DNA of 64,000 bases from Acidobacteriota bacterium. GTDB taxonomy: Bacteria > Acidobacteriota > Terriglobia > Acidiferrales > UBA7541. Position numbers and translations under genes: made by a program. The notes under the pieces are model-generated. The model worked only from the letters and a program-made list of their open reading frames with translations. It was not told the DNA's origin and searched no databases. Numbering within the stretch: the stretch's first letter is position 1; each line of letters begins with the position of its first letter. The stretch is from positions 1 to 64,000 of the forward strand of contig QHYK01000039.1 of assembly GCA_003224085.1 (NCBI GenBank), written 5' to 3'. Shown here one piece after another: positions 1 through 9,998 of this stretch.

Positions 1-353
1 CGAGCCGGAAAACTACGCTCTGTTTTTGGTTTATTCGAGGAACAGTCGGACCTATTTAGGTCACACACCACCACACCCCGAACAACTTTTACGTCCTCAC
101 TCCAATCCACTCACCACGGTTATCTTCATCCTCTCTTTCAGCTCGCACGGGGTTTCGGCCCCTCCCCACTGTCTGAAGTGCAGAAGAGTAAGACTTAAGT
201 GTTGACAAACGCAAGGGAACGAAAGTAAAAGTAGCCATCCGTAAGCGCGGTGGCGCGGGAGCATCCCCACAAGGGAGTCACTAACCCCCGCGGGCGGAAA
301 AAACGCTTCCCCTTTCGACGCAGGAGAGAAGTGTGCAGTGGAGGAGCCCGGCA
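1..353. other. Intergenic leader upstream of the TonB receptor gene
   Basis: No convincing coding sequence is seen in either strand. A TTGACA hexamer lies at 202-207 and could be a -35 element, but the sequence 16-17 bases downstream (around 224-229) is a poor -10 match, so no promoter is called with confidence. The left end of the window is arbitrary, so part of this stretch may belong to a gene outside. A ribosome-binding AGGAG at 342-346 lies within it. Confidence 0.5.
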
Positions 354-3300
354 ATGAATCGTGTCCCGGTTGCGCGTTTTCGAGTCACCCCGGTTTTCAT
401 TCTGTTCCTTGCGGTTGCGGCCAGCACGTGGGCGCAGAAGGATACGGGCAGCATTGTCGGAACCGTGAAAGATCCGACAGGAGCGTTGATTCCTGATGCA
501 AAGATAACGGTGACAGAAACCGAGAAGGGCACCACTTTCGTCACTTCGTCAGATTCTTCCGGCGAGTATGTGGCCAGCCCGCTGAATGTTGGCCATTATA
601 AAGTCACAGTTGAAAAGCAAGGTTTCAAGACTGCAGTGGCCGGGCCGATTGAGCTCGACGTCCAGCAGCGTGCCGTCGTAAACGTCACTCTTCCAGTGGG
701 CGAAATGGTGATCAAAGTCGAGGTCAATACCGCAGCCCCCCTGCTTGAAACAGAAACCTCAGAGCTCGGTCAAGTCGTGAACAATCGCCAAGTCGTGAAT
801 CTGCCCTTGAATGGGCGCAACTTTGCTCAGCTCGCATTGCTGACCGCGGGAACCACTCCGAGCGAGCCCGGTGCGCGCGACGAAGGCGGATACGGCTTCA
901 GCTCCAACGGCGGCCGGTCGTTGCAGAACAATTTTCTGCTGGACGGCATCGATAACAATTCCAACCTTACCGACCTGCTGAATGAAACCAACTACGTGAT
1001 CCAGCCCTCGGTGGACGCCATCCAGGAATTCAAAGTCCAGACCAATGCGTACAGCGCGGAATTTGGCCGCGGAAACGGAGCGATCGTCAACGCCACCATC
1101 AAATCCGGCACCAATGATGTGCACGGGGACCTCTATGAGTTCCTTCGAAATGACAAGCTGGATGCGCGCAACTTTTTTGACCAAACGAAACCCGAATATC
1201 GCCAGAACCAATTTGGGGTCACGGTGGGAGGGCCCTTGAAGCTTCCCGGCTACGATGGCCATAACCGGACATTCTTTTTCGGAGACTACGAAGGTTTGCG
1301 CGTCCGGCAAGGCCAGACTCAAACCTCCACGGTTCCCACGGACGCCCAGAAGGCCGGCGATTTCAGCGATTTGATTGATTACACGACACCTGCACTCGAT
1401 CCCAATGGAAATCCAGCGCTCGATTGCAACGGCAAGCCCACCTACGTAGGCGAGATTTTCGACACGCGACTGACCCAGAACAGCGCCACAAGCGCCACAG
1501 GAGTTTGCGGGGTGCCGTTTCAGTACGACCCCGTTACGGGCCAGCCCTTGAATAAAATGCTTGCTTCCCAGATGGACCCGCTGGCCCTTCGCTTAGCTGC
1601 CCTTTATCCAGAACCGAATATTAACGGCAACGGGTTCAATTTCGTCAGCAACCCCATACTGAATCAAGATCGCAACAACTTCGACATCCGCGTTGACCAC
1701 AGATTTTCCGACAAAGATACCTCCTTCTACCGTTTTAGCTTCGAAGACCAGCCGAGTAACATTCCTCCGGCGTTCCCGAATTCATTGGCCGATGGCGGCG
1801 GGTTCTTCTCGGGTGTGGAAGACAACGCTTATCGCAGCCTGGCGCTGAGCGAAACGCACATTTTCAATCCGCGACTCGTCAACGAATTCCGCGCTGGTTA
1901 CAATCGCATCCATTCGCAGCGCTTTCAGTTCAACTACAACAAAGATGTGTCCGGTCAACTTCAATTTCCCGGAGTACCTTTTGTCCCCATGAACGGCGGC
2001 CTTCCCCAGCTCACCTTCTCCGACGTCTCCACCCTGGGAAGCCCAACATTTCTGCCCTCCCTCGAAATCCAGAATACTTACACTTATTCCGATAACCTTA
2101 ACCTAACGCGCGGCAAGCATTCCTTCAAATTTGGCACCGAGGTTCGTTTTGAGGAGTTCACGATTTTCCAGCCGGCCTCCCCGCGTGGCACTCTGAGCTT
2201 CGGCGGCGGTTTTGTCAGTAATCCGGCTACCACGGTCGGTGTGGCCGCGGGTTTCGCGCAATTTCTGCTGGGGATTTCCGACGGAGGCAACATCACGAAC
2301 CTGCATAACGTGGATTACCTTCGGCCGGTCTATGCCTTTTACGGCCAAGATGACGTCAAGCTGACGCCCAAATTGACGTTGAATCTGGGAATGCGTTACG
2401 AACTCTTCTTGACGGTGAAGGAGAAATTCGACAACCAAGGGACCTACGATCTCAGTAAGCAAATCTTGTTTGTTCCCAGGGGGCAAAAAGCTCAATTAAC
2501 CCCGACGATCGCGGCTCTCGTCCCGTTAAGCGCGACGGCCTCGCGAGGACTGATTAATCCGGATCTCAACAATTTCGCGCCGCGCATCGGCTTCGCCTAT
2601 TCCGTTACTCCACGCTTGGTGGTTCGCAGCGGTTTCGGCATTTTCTATGGAGGAGAAGAAAACGGTCCTTACTCAAACCCTAGCCAAGGGTTCAATCCTC
2701 CCTTTTTCGTCACCCAGGTATTCTCCACGCCATGCGGTTTGGCAGACGCCAATCCGGCAACAGGGACGAACGATTGCGCGATTCCCGGGCTAAGTGTCCT
2801 TTCGCAAGGTTTTCCCGCCAACTCGCTTACAGATCCGAACACGCCGCAGCTCTTTACACTCGATCCGAAGCTCATTACACCTTATGTGGATCAGTGGCAC
2901 ATCTCGACGCAGTACCAGCTTCCTTTCGAAACGCTTTTCGAGATCACTTACGCTGGTTCCAAGGGAACAAAACTTTATGCCTTCTTAAATGGGAATCAGG
3001 CTGCCCCCAGTGCTGTTCCCGGCGCGGATACTGCCTCGCGGCGGCCCATCCCAACCATTAATGCAGGAATCAGTCTGTTTAACTCCACCGCCAATTCAGA
3101 GTACAACTCCCTCCAGTTGCGCGCTGAGAAGCGTTTTTCCAAGGGGCTTTCCTTCCTGGCGGCGTACACCTGGAGCCATTCACTGGATGAAGCTTCGAAC
3201 GCAAATCTTGGCGCGCAGAACAACGATGGCTACCGTTGGTTCGTTCATCCCGAGTGGGAACACGGCAATTCCGATTTTGACATTCGCCATCGCTTGGCTT

Positions 3301-3842
3301 TGAGCTACATTTACGAGCTGCCCTTCGGGCATGGCCAGCATTTTGGAGCCAACGCCAGTGGAGCGGCTGAACGAGTCATTGGCGGTTGGCAGGTAGGCGG
3401 GATCACTTCGCTTTCCACTGGCAACTGGTTTACGGTCACCGGTGCTACCTCCATCGGAGCGCAATCGGACGGGCAGCAAAGACCGGACCAAATCTCCAGC
3501 CCCAACGGCAAGCCCTGTCTACCAGGAACCTATTTCAATACCTGCGCATTTCAGAACCCGCCCGACGGCTCATTTGGAGACACCGGACGAAACACGCTTA
3601 GAGGTCCAGGTTTTCAGATCTGGGATTTCTCGGTCTTCAAGGGTTTTCCGTTGAGCGAGAATAAGCGATTTGAATTTCGGTCTGAATTTTTCAACATTCC
3701 CAATCACGCGAACCTCCAACTGGCGAAATCTGGGCCGCAGAACTCGATCAACACGACAACGTTTGGCACCCCGCAGTTTGGCTTCCTGACGGCTGCCCGG
3801 CCGCCACGGCAGATTCAGTTCGCGCTGAAATTCTATTACTGA
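354..3842 (+). CDS. Oar-like TonB-dependent receptor with carboxypeptidase-like regulatory domain
   Basis: Predicted outer-membrane beta-barrel of 1162 residues. A signal peptide ends near the Ala-Gln at residues 27-28. An Ig-like carboxypeptidase-regulatory domain follows (motif [18 protein letters not shown]), then a plug-like section with [11 protein letters not shown], then a long barrel region. The chain ends in aromatic residues (KFYY), as expected for assembly by the BAM machinery. The ATG at 354 is chosen over the GTG at 333 because AGGAG sits seven bases upstream of it. In Acidobacteriota such genes occur in many paralogues; the transported substrate cannot be read from sequence, and no TonB/ExbBD or matching hydrolase lies next to it. 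Family assignment is secure, substrate unknown. Confidence 0.9.
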   Translation: MNRVPVARFRVTPVFILFLAVAASTWAQKDTGSIVGTVKDPTGALIPDAKITVTETEKGTTFVTSSDSSGEYVASPLNVGHYKVTVEKQGFKTAVAGPIELDVQQRAVVNVTLPVGEMVIKVEVNTAAPLLETETSELGQVVNNRQVVNLPLNGRNFAQLALLTAGTTPSEPGARDEGGYGFSSNGGRSLQNNFLLDGIDNNSNLTDLLNETNYVIQPSVDAIQEFKVQTNAYSAEFGRGNGAIVNATIKSGTNDVHGDLYEFLRNDKLDARNFFDQTKPEYRQNQFGVTVGGPLKLPGYDGHNRTFFFGDYEGLRVRQGQTQTSTVPTDAQKAGDFSDLIDYTTPALDPNGNPALDCNGKPTYVGEIFDTRLTQNSATSATGVCGVPFQYDPVTGQPLNKMLASQMDPLALRLAALYPEPNINGNGFNFVSNPILNQDRNNFDIRVDHRFSDKDTSFYRFSFEDQPSNIPPAFPNSLADGGGFFSGVEDNAYRSLALSETHIFNPRLVNEFRAGYNRIHSQRFQFNYNKDVSGQLQFPGVPFVPMNGGLPQLTFSDVSTLGSPTFLPSLEIQNTYTYSDNLNLTRGKHSFKFGTEVRFEEFTIFQPASPRGTLSFGGGFVSNPATTVGVAAGFAQFLLGISDGGNITNLHNVDYLRPVYAFYGQDDVKLTPKLTLNLGMRYELFLTVKEKFDNQGTYDLSKQILFVPRGQKAQLTPTIAALVPLSATASRGLINPDLNNFAPRIGFAYSVTPRLVVRSGFGIFYGGEENGPYSNPSQGFNPPFFVTQVFSTPCGLADANPATGTNDCAIPGLSVLSQGFPANSLTDPNTPQLFTLDPKLITPYVDQWHISTQYQLPFETLFEITYAGSKGTKLYAFLNGNQAAPSAVPGADTASRRPIPTINAGISLFNSTANSEYNSLQLRAEKRFSKGLSFLAAYTWSHSLDEASNANLGAQNNDGYRWFVHPEWEHGNSDFDIRHRLALSYIYELPFGHGQHFGANASGAAERVIGGWQVGGITSLSTGNWFTVTGATSIGAQSDGQQRPDQISSPNGKPCLPGTYFNTCAFQNPPDGSFGDTGRNTLRGPGFQIWDFSVFKGFPLSENKRFEFRSEFFNIPNHANLQLAKSGPQNSINTTTFGTPQFGFLTAARPPRQIQFALKFYY

Positions 3843-3969
3843 AGCGCTCGGCAGACATGGCAGACGTTTTCACAGGACTTCCAGAAGTGAAGAAGCGGAC
3901 CAGCCAAAGCATCGTGTTCCGCTCGCCGTTTTGCGTGTATGCTTGGGCCATCCGGCAGGGAGGGGTTTT

Positions 3970-5283
3970 ATGGCCACGCTGACTCAAGCAACCCCATTCA
4001 CGGAAACGACACGGGCCGTACAGGAGGCGATTCCCGCAAGACCCGCGGCGGTGCGAAACGTCGCACTGGATGCGTATCGCGGCTTGGTGATGCTGTTGAT
4101 GATGGCCGAGGTGTTGCGGCTGTCGCGGGTGTCGGCGGAGTACCCGACGAGCCTGTTCTGGAAGGTCCTGGCTTTCAATCAAACGCACGTAGAGTGGTTC
4201 GGCTGCTCCCTCCACGACACCATTCAGCCGGGATTCTCTTTCCTAGTTGGAGTAGCGTTGCCGTATTCCATCGCCAGCCGTATGGCGAAGGGCGCGCGCT
4301 TCGCGGAATTATTCTGGCATGCGCTGTGGCGCTCCTTCGTGCTGGCAGCTCTGGGCGTGTTCCTGCGCTCGATGGGTCATTCCATGACCTATTTTACTCT
4401 TGAAGATACGCTCTCGCAGATCGGCTTCGGTTATCCGTTTCTGTTTTTGCTCGGATACTACTCCTCGAAAGTGAAATCCCTGAAGTGGGTTTGGACCTCG
4501 CTCGGCTTAATTCTTTTTGCCTATTGGCTGGCGTGGGCCCTGTACCCGGCGGCGCCTGCGAATTTCGACTGGCAGAGCGTGGGGGTTTCCGCGCATTGGA
4601 ATGCGCAACACAACTTCACGGGATTCGCCGCGCACTGGAACAAAAACTACAATTTCGGCAACCGCTTCGACCAGTGGTTCCTGAACCTGTTTCCGCGCGA
4701 ACATCCCTTCGTGTACAACGAAGGCGGATATCTGACGCTGAGTTTCATTCCCACGCTGGGCACGATGATTCTGGGTCTGATTGCAGGACGCTGGTTGCGC
4801 GAAGCCCGGAACCCGGAGTCCGCGCCCTCCGTTCCCAGGTCCTCAGGTTCTCGCCCCGCGGAGACCGTCCCGATGAAGAAGCTGCTCATTGCCGGAGTAG
4901 TGGGAATGGTCCTCGGCCTGGCGCTGCATTACTCGGGCATTTGCCCGGTCGTGAAACGCATCTGGACGCCCTCCTGGACCATCTTCAGCGGCGGCATTTG
5001 CTTCCTGTTTCTGGCCGCGTTCAGTTGGATGATCGAGGTGAAGGGCTTCAAGAAATGGGCGTTCCCCCTGGTAGTCGTGGGCATGAACTCGATTGTGGCG
5101 TATTGCATCGCGCACTTCATGGAGGAGTTTTTGGTCAGCACCTTCCGCATCCACCTGGGTCCAAACTTCTTTGCATTTGCAGGCGCGGGATTGCAACCCT
5201 TCTTTGAAGGCGTCGCCATTCTGCTGTGCTACTGGCTCATCCTGTTCTGGATGTACCGCCGCAAATTGTTCCTAAAAATCTGA
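3970..5283 (+). CDS. HGSNAT-like (DUF5009/heparan-alpha-glucosaminide N-acetyltransferase) membrane acyltransferase
   Basis: Predicted polytopic inner-membrane protein of 437 residues with about ten hydrophobic segments. The N-terminal motif [13 protein letters not shown] is the hallmark of the DUF5009/heparan-alpha-glucosaminide N-acetyltransferase-like family (compare R-x-x-x-LD-x-RG). Conserved residues around [13 protein letters not shown] fit the same family. Family members are thought to transfer acetyl groups from cytoplasmic acetyl-CoA to sugars or glycans on the other face of the membrane. The ATG at 3970 is preferred over a TTG at 3931 because GGGAGG at 3958-3963 is well spaced from it. 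The gene is separated from the next one by 74 bases, so co-transcription with the selenoprotein gene is possible but not shown. The acceptor substrate is unknown. Confidence 0.8.
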   Translation: MATLTQATPFTETTRAVQEAIPARPAAVRNVALDAYRGLVMLLMMAEVLRLSRVSAEYPTSLFWKVLAFNQTHVEWFGCSLHDTIQPGFSFLVGVALPYSIASRMAKGARFAELFWHALWRSFVLAALGVFLRSMGHSMTYFTLEDTLSQIGFGYPFLFLLGYYSSKVKSLKWVWTSLGLILFAYWLAWALYPAAPANFDWQSVGVSAHWNAQHNFTGFAAHWNKNYNFGNRFDQWFLNLFPREHPFVYNEGGYLTLSFIPTLGTMILGLIAGRWLREARNPESAPSVPRSSGSRPAETVPMKKLLIAGVVGMVLGLALHYSGICPVVKRIWTPSWTIFSGGICFLFLAAFSWMIEVKGFKKWAFPLVVVGMNSIVAYCIAHFMEEFLVSTFRIHLGPNFFAFAGAGLQPFFEGVAILLCYWLILFWMYRRKLFLKI

Positions 5284-5357
5284 TTTGAGGAACGAGCCAT
5301 CAGGCGTTTTTGTTTGACATGCTGCAATGCCCCGCCGAAGGACTGACTGAGAAGCAT

Positions 5358-6653
5358 ATGAACAAGCCACTCCTCTTTTTTCCTGCCGCTGTCTTGTTCT
5401 TCGCATCCCTTGCCGCCGCAGAACAAGGCAGCGCCCCTCATTCCGGAGCATGGTCTGGCGTCATTGTTTATAGCAGTTGCAACGCCGACGAAGCCTTCAA
5501 CGAGTCTCGCGAATGCTTTCTGAGCGCGCCGGGCGCCAAGCTTTCTCTGTACGACGATACCAGCCGTGTGATGTACGGGCTGGAGCCGCAGCAGCTCACT
5601 GCCGGTCACCTCGGAGACCCGGTGACCGTGCGCGGTGAGCTCGATGGCGACACCATTCGCGTGGCCTCCATTGAGCTGATGTCCATGGGCCTCGCAGTCG
5701 GCCAGAAAGCTCCCGCGTTTTCGCTGCACGATCAGTTTGGCGGGACCCAAACTCTCGATTCTCTGAAAGGGGCGAACGGCACGGTGCTTCTCTTTTTCCG
5801 CTCCGCGGACTGGTGACCGTTCTGCAAGGGACAACTGGTCGAGTTGCAAAGCACCATGTCGCGATTTGAGAAGCAACAGCTGAAGTTCGCAGCCATCAGC
5901 TATGATTCGGAAGAAATCCTTAAGTTTTTCTCAGATCGCCACAACATTACTTATCCCCTGCTTGCGGATCCGGACTCGAAGGCCATTCAGGCGTACGGCG
6001 TGCTGAACACCGAAGCAACCGGGATGCAAAAAGGGTTCGCGCGACCAGGATATTTCTTCATCGACACTAAGGGCGTTATTGAGGAAAAATTCTTCCAAGC
6101 CAAATACCGCGAGCGCCTTACCGGCAACGGCCTGATCGCCAAGCTATTTCCAGAGTTGGGGCAAGAGGTCACGGACACTATCGAAGCACCTCATCTTCGA
6201 GTGGCCCTGGAACAGTCCGACCGCACTGGAGTTCCCGGCACGCGGATCACTCTTGTTACGGAAGTGCGCCTGCCCCAAGACGTTCATGTGTATGCGCCGG
6301 GGACGCAAGGCTACAAGCCCATCAGGCTCGTGCTGGATGAAATGAGAGAGATGGAGTTCAAGCCCGCAACCTACCCGCCGTCCAAAATTCTCTATTTGCC
6401 GGCAATCAAGGAAAAAGTGCCCGTTTTCGAGGGAATGTTCCAAATCAGCCAAGACGTGAAAGTCAGTTCGGCGACGGAGTTTTGGGGCTCGCTGGGGAAA
6501 GCAGGAAAGACCTTCACGATTTCGGGTAAGCTCGAATACCAGGCTTGCGACAAGACGATCTGCTACCTGCCCACGTCCGTGCCGGTGAAATGGCAAATCC
6601 AGGTATTTCCCTTGGACCGCACGCGCGCGCCAGTGGAGATTCGCCACAAATAG
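5358..6653 (+). CDS. Predicted selenoprotein: secreted UxxC peroxiredoxin-like/DsbD-alpha fusion (in-frame TGA = Sec153)
   Basis: One 431-codon frame is interrupted only by TGA at 5814-5816 (codon 153). Residues 1-22 form a signal peptide. Residues about 30-108 resemble a small OB-like beta domain with two Cys (41, 53). Residues about 111-275 are an AhpC/TSA-type thioredoxin fold (GQKAPAFSLHDQFGG, LLFFRSADW, then TGA, then PFCKGQL), so the TGA replaces the first Cys of a CxxC and pairs with Cys156. Residues about 280-417 resemble the DsbD alpha domain (YQACDKTICYLP, Cys397 and Cys402). The frame and homology continue unbroken past the TGA, a hairpin follows it, and selA is in this window; together these support selenocysteine. 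Predicted periplasmic thiol redox or peroxide-reducing role. Alternative: a nonsense mutation, less likely given the exact position. Confidence 0.8.
5814..5851 (+). promoter_or_regulatory. Candidate bacterial SECIS element after the UGA codon
   Basis: Directly downstream of the TGA, TGCAA (5823-5827) can pair with TTGCA (5844-5848), and inside it GAC (5830-5832) can pair with GTC (5838-5840) around the loop AACTG (5833-5837). The apical loop begins about 17 bases after the TGA, within the range known for bacterial SECIS elements bound by SelB. The internal bulges (GG and GAG) make it imperfect. The loop lacks the G in its first two positions that is common in bacterial SECIS loops, so the exact fold is uncertain. 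It lies within the coding region, as is normal in bacteria. Confidence 0.5.
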
Positions 6654-6906
6654 GCTAGCGGACCAGGGTAAGCGTCTGCCGTTTTATCGCACCCATCTGG
6701 TGGTTCGTGCAATGCGATAAGTCAGCAAGACGATCAGGAAGAAAAACAGTAAAACGCCAATGGCAATTCTCTTTAGCCGATTACTGTCCATGCCGAAAGA
6801 CTAGCAGAACGACATCTACTGTGTCCGATGCACCATGGCCCACCCAAATTGTCCAACCTGCCGCCAATTTGGAGGCTGTTTTTCTAGCGGCGGCGAGCGC
6901 AAACTG

Positions 6907-8166
6907 ATGGACATGAAAACCACGAAACAATCCAAGCCCGCCACGCAGACAAAGTCTGGCCCGCAGTCCGACCGCCATCTTCAGGCCGGCAACGGGCTGA
7001 GCAAGCTCGGGCCGCAGACGAGGGCCATTCATGGCGGGGAGGCGCTACGCCACGGGGTGAACGGCCCGGTGGCCACGGAGATTATTCGCACCTCGACCTT
7101 TACGTTTTCCTCGACCGAAGAAATGAAGGAATGGGCAGAGGGCAAGAACAAGGCGTATATCTACACGCGTTATGGCAATCCCACGCTGTCCGTCGCGGAG
7201 AGGAAAATTGCGGCGCTCGAGGGCGCGGAGGCCGCGGTGGTGGCCGCTTCGGGCATGGCGGCGATTTCTTCCTCGCTTCTGGCGGTGCTGAAGAGCGGAG
7301 ATGAGCTAATCTCCACGGCGCAACTGTACGGCGGCACGTACCGGCTGATGCGCGACGTGTTTCCGAACATGGGCATTACCGTCCACCACGTCCAGCCCGA
7401 TCTTTGCGGCATTGAAAAACTGGTCAGCGCACGCACGCGCGCGTTGTACGTCGAGACACCGACGAACCCTACGTTAAGGCTGGTGGACATTGAAAAAGCA
7501 GCAGCATTCGCGAAGAAGCACAAACTTATCTCGCTCATCGACAACACGTTTGCCACGCCGGTGCTGCAGAACCCCATCGCACTGGGGTACGACATCGTGG
7601 TGCACAGTGCCACAAAAGGGCTCGCCGGTCATTCGGACATCCTCGCGGGCGTTTCCGTGGGCAGCGCGGAGTGGATGGACAAAGTGCGGCACCTGATCAT
7701 CAACCTCGGCGGGTCGATGGATCCCGGCGCGGCGTTTTTGCTGATTCGCGGGGTGAAGACGCTGGGCGTTCGGGTGCAACGGCAATGCGAAAATGCGATG
7801 GCCGTGGCGACTTTTTTGGAAAAACACCCCAAAGTCGAACACGTGCACTATCCGGGGCTGAAGTCGCACCTGGACCATGAACTGGCAAAGAAACAGATGC
7901 GCGGATTCGGCTCGATGCTGGCGTTTGACATGAAAGGCGGCTTGCCGGCGGCTCGGCGCTTTTGCGATCGCGTGCGGTTGTTTCTGATGGCGGCTAGCCT
8001 GGGAGGCGTGGAGTCGCTGGTGATTCTGCCGATTTACAGTTCGCATTACAACATGAGCGACGAGGAATTGAAGCGCGCCGGTGTGAGCCCGGGTACGGTG
8101 CGCGTGTCCATGGGCCTGGAGGACAAGGAGGATTTGATCGAGGATTTGAAGCAGGCGCTGGAATGA
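6907..8166 (+). CDS. Cys/Met metabolism PLP-dependent enzyme (cystathionine gamma-synthase/methionine gamma-lyase family)
   Basis: A 419-residue cytoplasmic PLP enzyme of the trans-sulfuration family. Recognisable blocks are the YTRYGNPT motif that contributes phosphate and substrate contacts from the neighbouring subunit, ASGMAAI, the YGGTY segment, and the PLP-lysine motif SATKGLAGHSD. The usual residue after the lysine is Tyr or Phe, here Gly, which is a modest variation. A long basic N-terminal extension precedes the conserved core (QTRAIHGGE). The ATG at 6907 is used because upstream in-frame starts lack a ribosome site. The family includes cystathionine gamma-synthase, cystathionine gamma-lyase, methionine gamma-lyase and O-acetylhomoserine sulfhydrylase; sequence reading alone does not separate them. 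No other sulfur amino-acid gene is adjacent. Confidence 0.85.
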   Translation: MDMKTTKQSKPATQTKSGPQSDRHLQAGNGLSKLGPQTRAIHGGEALRHGVNGPVATEIIRTSTFTFSSTEEMKEWAEGKNKAYIYTRYGNPTLSVAERKIAALEGAEAAVVAASGMAAISSSLLAVLKSGDELISTAQLYGGTYRLMRDVFPNMGITVHHVQPDLCGIEKLVSARTRALYVETPTNPTLRLVDIEKAAAFAKKHKLISLIDNTFATPVLQNPIALGYDIVVHSATKGLAGHSDILAGVSVGSAEWMDKVRHLIINLGGSMDPGAAFLLIRGVKTLGVRVQRQCENAMAVATFLEKHPKVEHVHYPGLKSHLDHELAKKQMRGFGSMLAFDMKGGLPAARRFCDRVRLFLMAASLGGVESLVILPIYSSHYNMSDEELKRAGVSPGTVRVSMGLEDKEDLIEDLKQALE

Positions 8167-8335
8167 CGTGATTCGTGACTCGCGTAAAACTACCGCCGCG
8201 GCACCTCGAAAAGACAGATTCCTCGTCCGATTTAGGGCGATGAGAGAATCCTAAAGAAAAAAAGAACGGGTCTGAAGACAGGCCACTACAAAGGTGGAAG
8301 GATGCCGCCAGGTGAGCGAAGCTGCGAGATAGAAT

Positions 8336-9106
8336 CTACTTCGCGGCGGCGGGGGCAGGAGCGGGGGCGTCCCACTCTTCCTGCTGGGGAAGCTGGGACT
8401 TCACGATATCTTCCAGTTCGTGGGCGCTGCTGACGTCCTGCGGATAATTGTGCGGCGTGATATCGAACGCTTGGCCGTACTTCGTGCGAACGTGCTGCAG
8501 CTCTTCCTGCAGGCGGACGGCGACGCGCTTCGCATTGAGAGCGTCCGTTTCCGGCAAAACCAGTGCGAAAATGTCGGGCCCGAGACGGTAGACGGAATCC
8601 GTGGGGCGCAGCTTGCGGGACATCGCTTTGGCGGCGTCGCTCCAGGCTGCGTCGTTGTCTTCGTTCTGCCTTCCGGAACCAGCCGCAGCTTTACCCTTCA
8701 CAAGCAGCACAGAAAGATTTTTCTCCATGGTCATGGCCCGGCGGAATTCCATGGTCAGGCGGTCCCAGAAATAGTTCTGGTCGGGCATGGAGTGAAGCAA
8801 ATCCACGCTGGCCTGATGCTGCAACGTCATGTTGCGCTCCAATTCTGCCAGCAGTTGCTGCTTGAGCTGGCGCACGGTGCGCTGGCGCTCGAGGAGGTAG
8901 CCGACAAAGAGCAACGTTAGGCCGCAAAATCCAAAAAACGAGACGCGCAGGGTCCACTTGTTGCCCACAGGATGGAGAAAGACCAGCGGATACATGAACG
9001 CCGCGAGTCCGCCGGCCAGCACGAGCACAAACACGACGGCGAGGACAGTGAGTTGCAGCTCACGCCGTTCGAGCCGATCCAGTTCCGCGCGATTCAGAGT
9101 CGCCAT
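8336..9106 (-). CDS. Membrane protein with degenerate GGDEF domain, probable c-di-GMP binder
   Basis: A 256-residue protein with two transmembrane helices near the N-terminus (about residues 18-40 and 53-72), a short charged linker, and a C-terminal GGDEF-fold domain. The catalytic signature is changed to GPDIF in the context YRLGPDIFALVLP, so diguanylate cyclase activity is unlikely. The allosteric I-site RxxD (RPTD), exactly five residues before the signature, is kept. By analogy with other degenerate GGDEF proteins this suggests a membrane-anchored c-di-GMP receptor. The C-terminus is an Ala/Pro-rich tail. It is convergent with the trans-sulfuration gene (170-base gap) and has its own upstream region shared with nothing obvious. 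Confidence 0.7.
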   Translation of the reverse strand: MATLNRAELDRLERRELQLTVLAVVFVLVLAGGLAAFMYPLVFLHPVGNKWTLRVSFFGFCGLTLLFVGYLLERQRTVRQLKQQLLAELERNMTLQHQASVDLLHSMPDQNYFWDRLTMEFRRAMTMEKNLSVLLVKGKAAAGSGRQNEDNDAAWSDAAKAMSRKLRPTDSVYRLGPDIFALVLPETDALNAKRVAVRLQEELQHVRTKYGQAFDITPHNYPQDVSSAHELEDIVKSQLPQQEEWDAPAPAPAAAK

Positions 9107-9338
9107 GCTTGCCTTCGCACTGTCCAGCAGGTCAGAGCCATGCTATGCAAATTTCGCCGAGCGGCTAAGCCTGAGAAGGGACGTTGGTCATTGTCCCCAT
9201 GGTCGGGTGAAGGGCTGGCGGCAAGCAATGGGACTCGGTTCTGTGACGGAAATGCTACTGTTCTTTCGCGCAGTGCGTTTGTGACGTTGGGCACACCAGG
9301 TTGGGGAAATTGGAGTTCGGGTACTTCCCCTGGCGCAG

Positions 9339-9998
9339 TTATTGGACGATACGAATCTCGACGTTTCGCGCAGCGGCATGCTCGGTAAGCAGAGCGGACA
9401 TGCGCTGAGTCCAGCGGTCCAGGCCCTCCGGCCCGCCAAAAGAAATGATGATCGCAAGAGTGCCTTCGGTTTTCGCCGTGACCATGGTGCGCTCGGAATC
9501 GCTGGTAGCGCTGCCATGCGGCCCCAGGTCATCGGCAAAGAGTGGCAAGCCTTCGAGATTCAAGTCGTATTTGCCGATGCCTTTGTAGGTTTCGCCCGCG
9601 CGTCCTGCGCGAAAGATAATGTCTCCCACGACATGCGCCAAGTCATAAAGGCCGACCGGCAGCCGGCTTTCGACCGAAACGAGATTGATTACATCCACCA
9701 CCACATTGATTTGCGGAAAGCCTTTGCCAGCCACGATTCTCCGGAGAAGGGCTTCCGCCGAACCGCGATACCTGGCGGGGTCTTTTCCCAAGGACTTGTA
9801 GGCTTTGCGGACTGCCTCAACCTGAGGCGATTCCAAGACGCCGCGGGGAAAGGGCAGTTCCTGGATTTCAAGTTCTCTCTGATTCATCTCCCCGAGCAGC
9901 GGCACCGGAGAAGGGCCCGGTTGCACGCGCGCAATCAAGCAGCCCAGGGCGGTTTGCGGGCATTTTTTCTTTAAGTCTGCTTCAATTAGGATTTTCAC
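9339..9998 (-). CDS. B3/B4 tRNA-binding domain protein (COG3382-like)
   Basis: A 219-residue cytoplasmic protein that matches the free-standing B3/B4 domain otherwise found in the beta subunit of phenylalanyl-tRNA synthetase. Supporting segments are the VRKAYKSLGKDPARYRGSAEAL stretch, the VVDVINLVSVESRLPVGLYD core and the late MVTAKTEGTLAII strand. In PheT this domain edits mischarged Tyr-tRNA; stand-alone versions are proposed to bind or edit aminoacyl-tRNA, but their targets are mostly unknown. It is transcribed divergently from the long non-coding stretch before the tRNA-Val gene, and is on the same strand as the degenerate GGDEF gene with a 230-base gap, so probably a separate unit. Confidence 0.75.
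   Translation of the reverse strand: MKILIEADLKKKCPQTALGCLIARVQPGPSPVPLLGEMNQRELEIQELPFPRGVLESPQVEAVRKAYKSLGKDPARYRGSAEALLRRIVAGKGFPQINVVVDVINLVSVESRLPVGLYDLAHVVGDIIFRAGRAGETYKGIGKYDLNLEGLPLFADDLGPHGSATSDSERTMVTAKTEGTLAIIISFGGPEGLDRWTQRMSALLTEHAAARNVEIRIVQ

Noticed and set aside
2732-3061. Plus-strand frames inside the TonB receptor gene
   Set aside because: Out-of-frame shadows of the receptor coding sequence.
5310-5816. A separate 168-residue protein ending at the TGA, followed by another gene starting near 5844
   Set aside because: Both parts are in the same frame, the thioredoxin-fold homology continues across the TGA, and the second part has no ribosome site; one Sec-containing gene explains them better.
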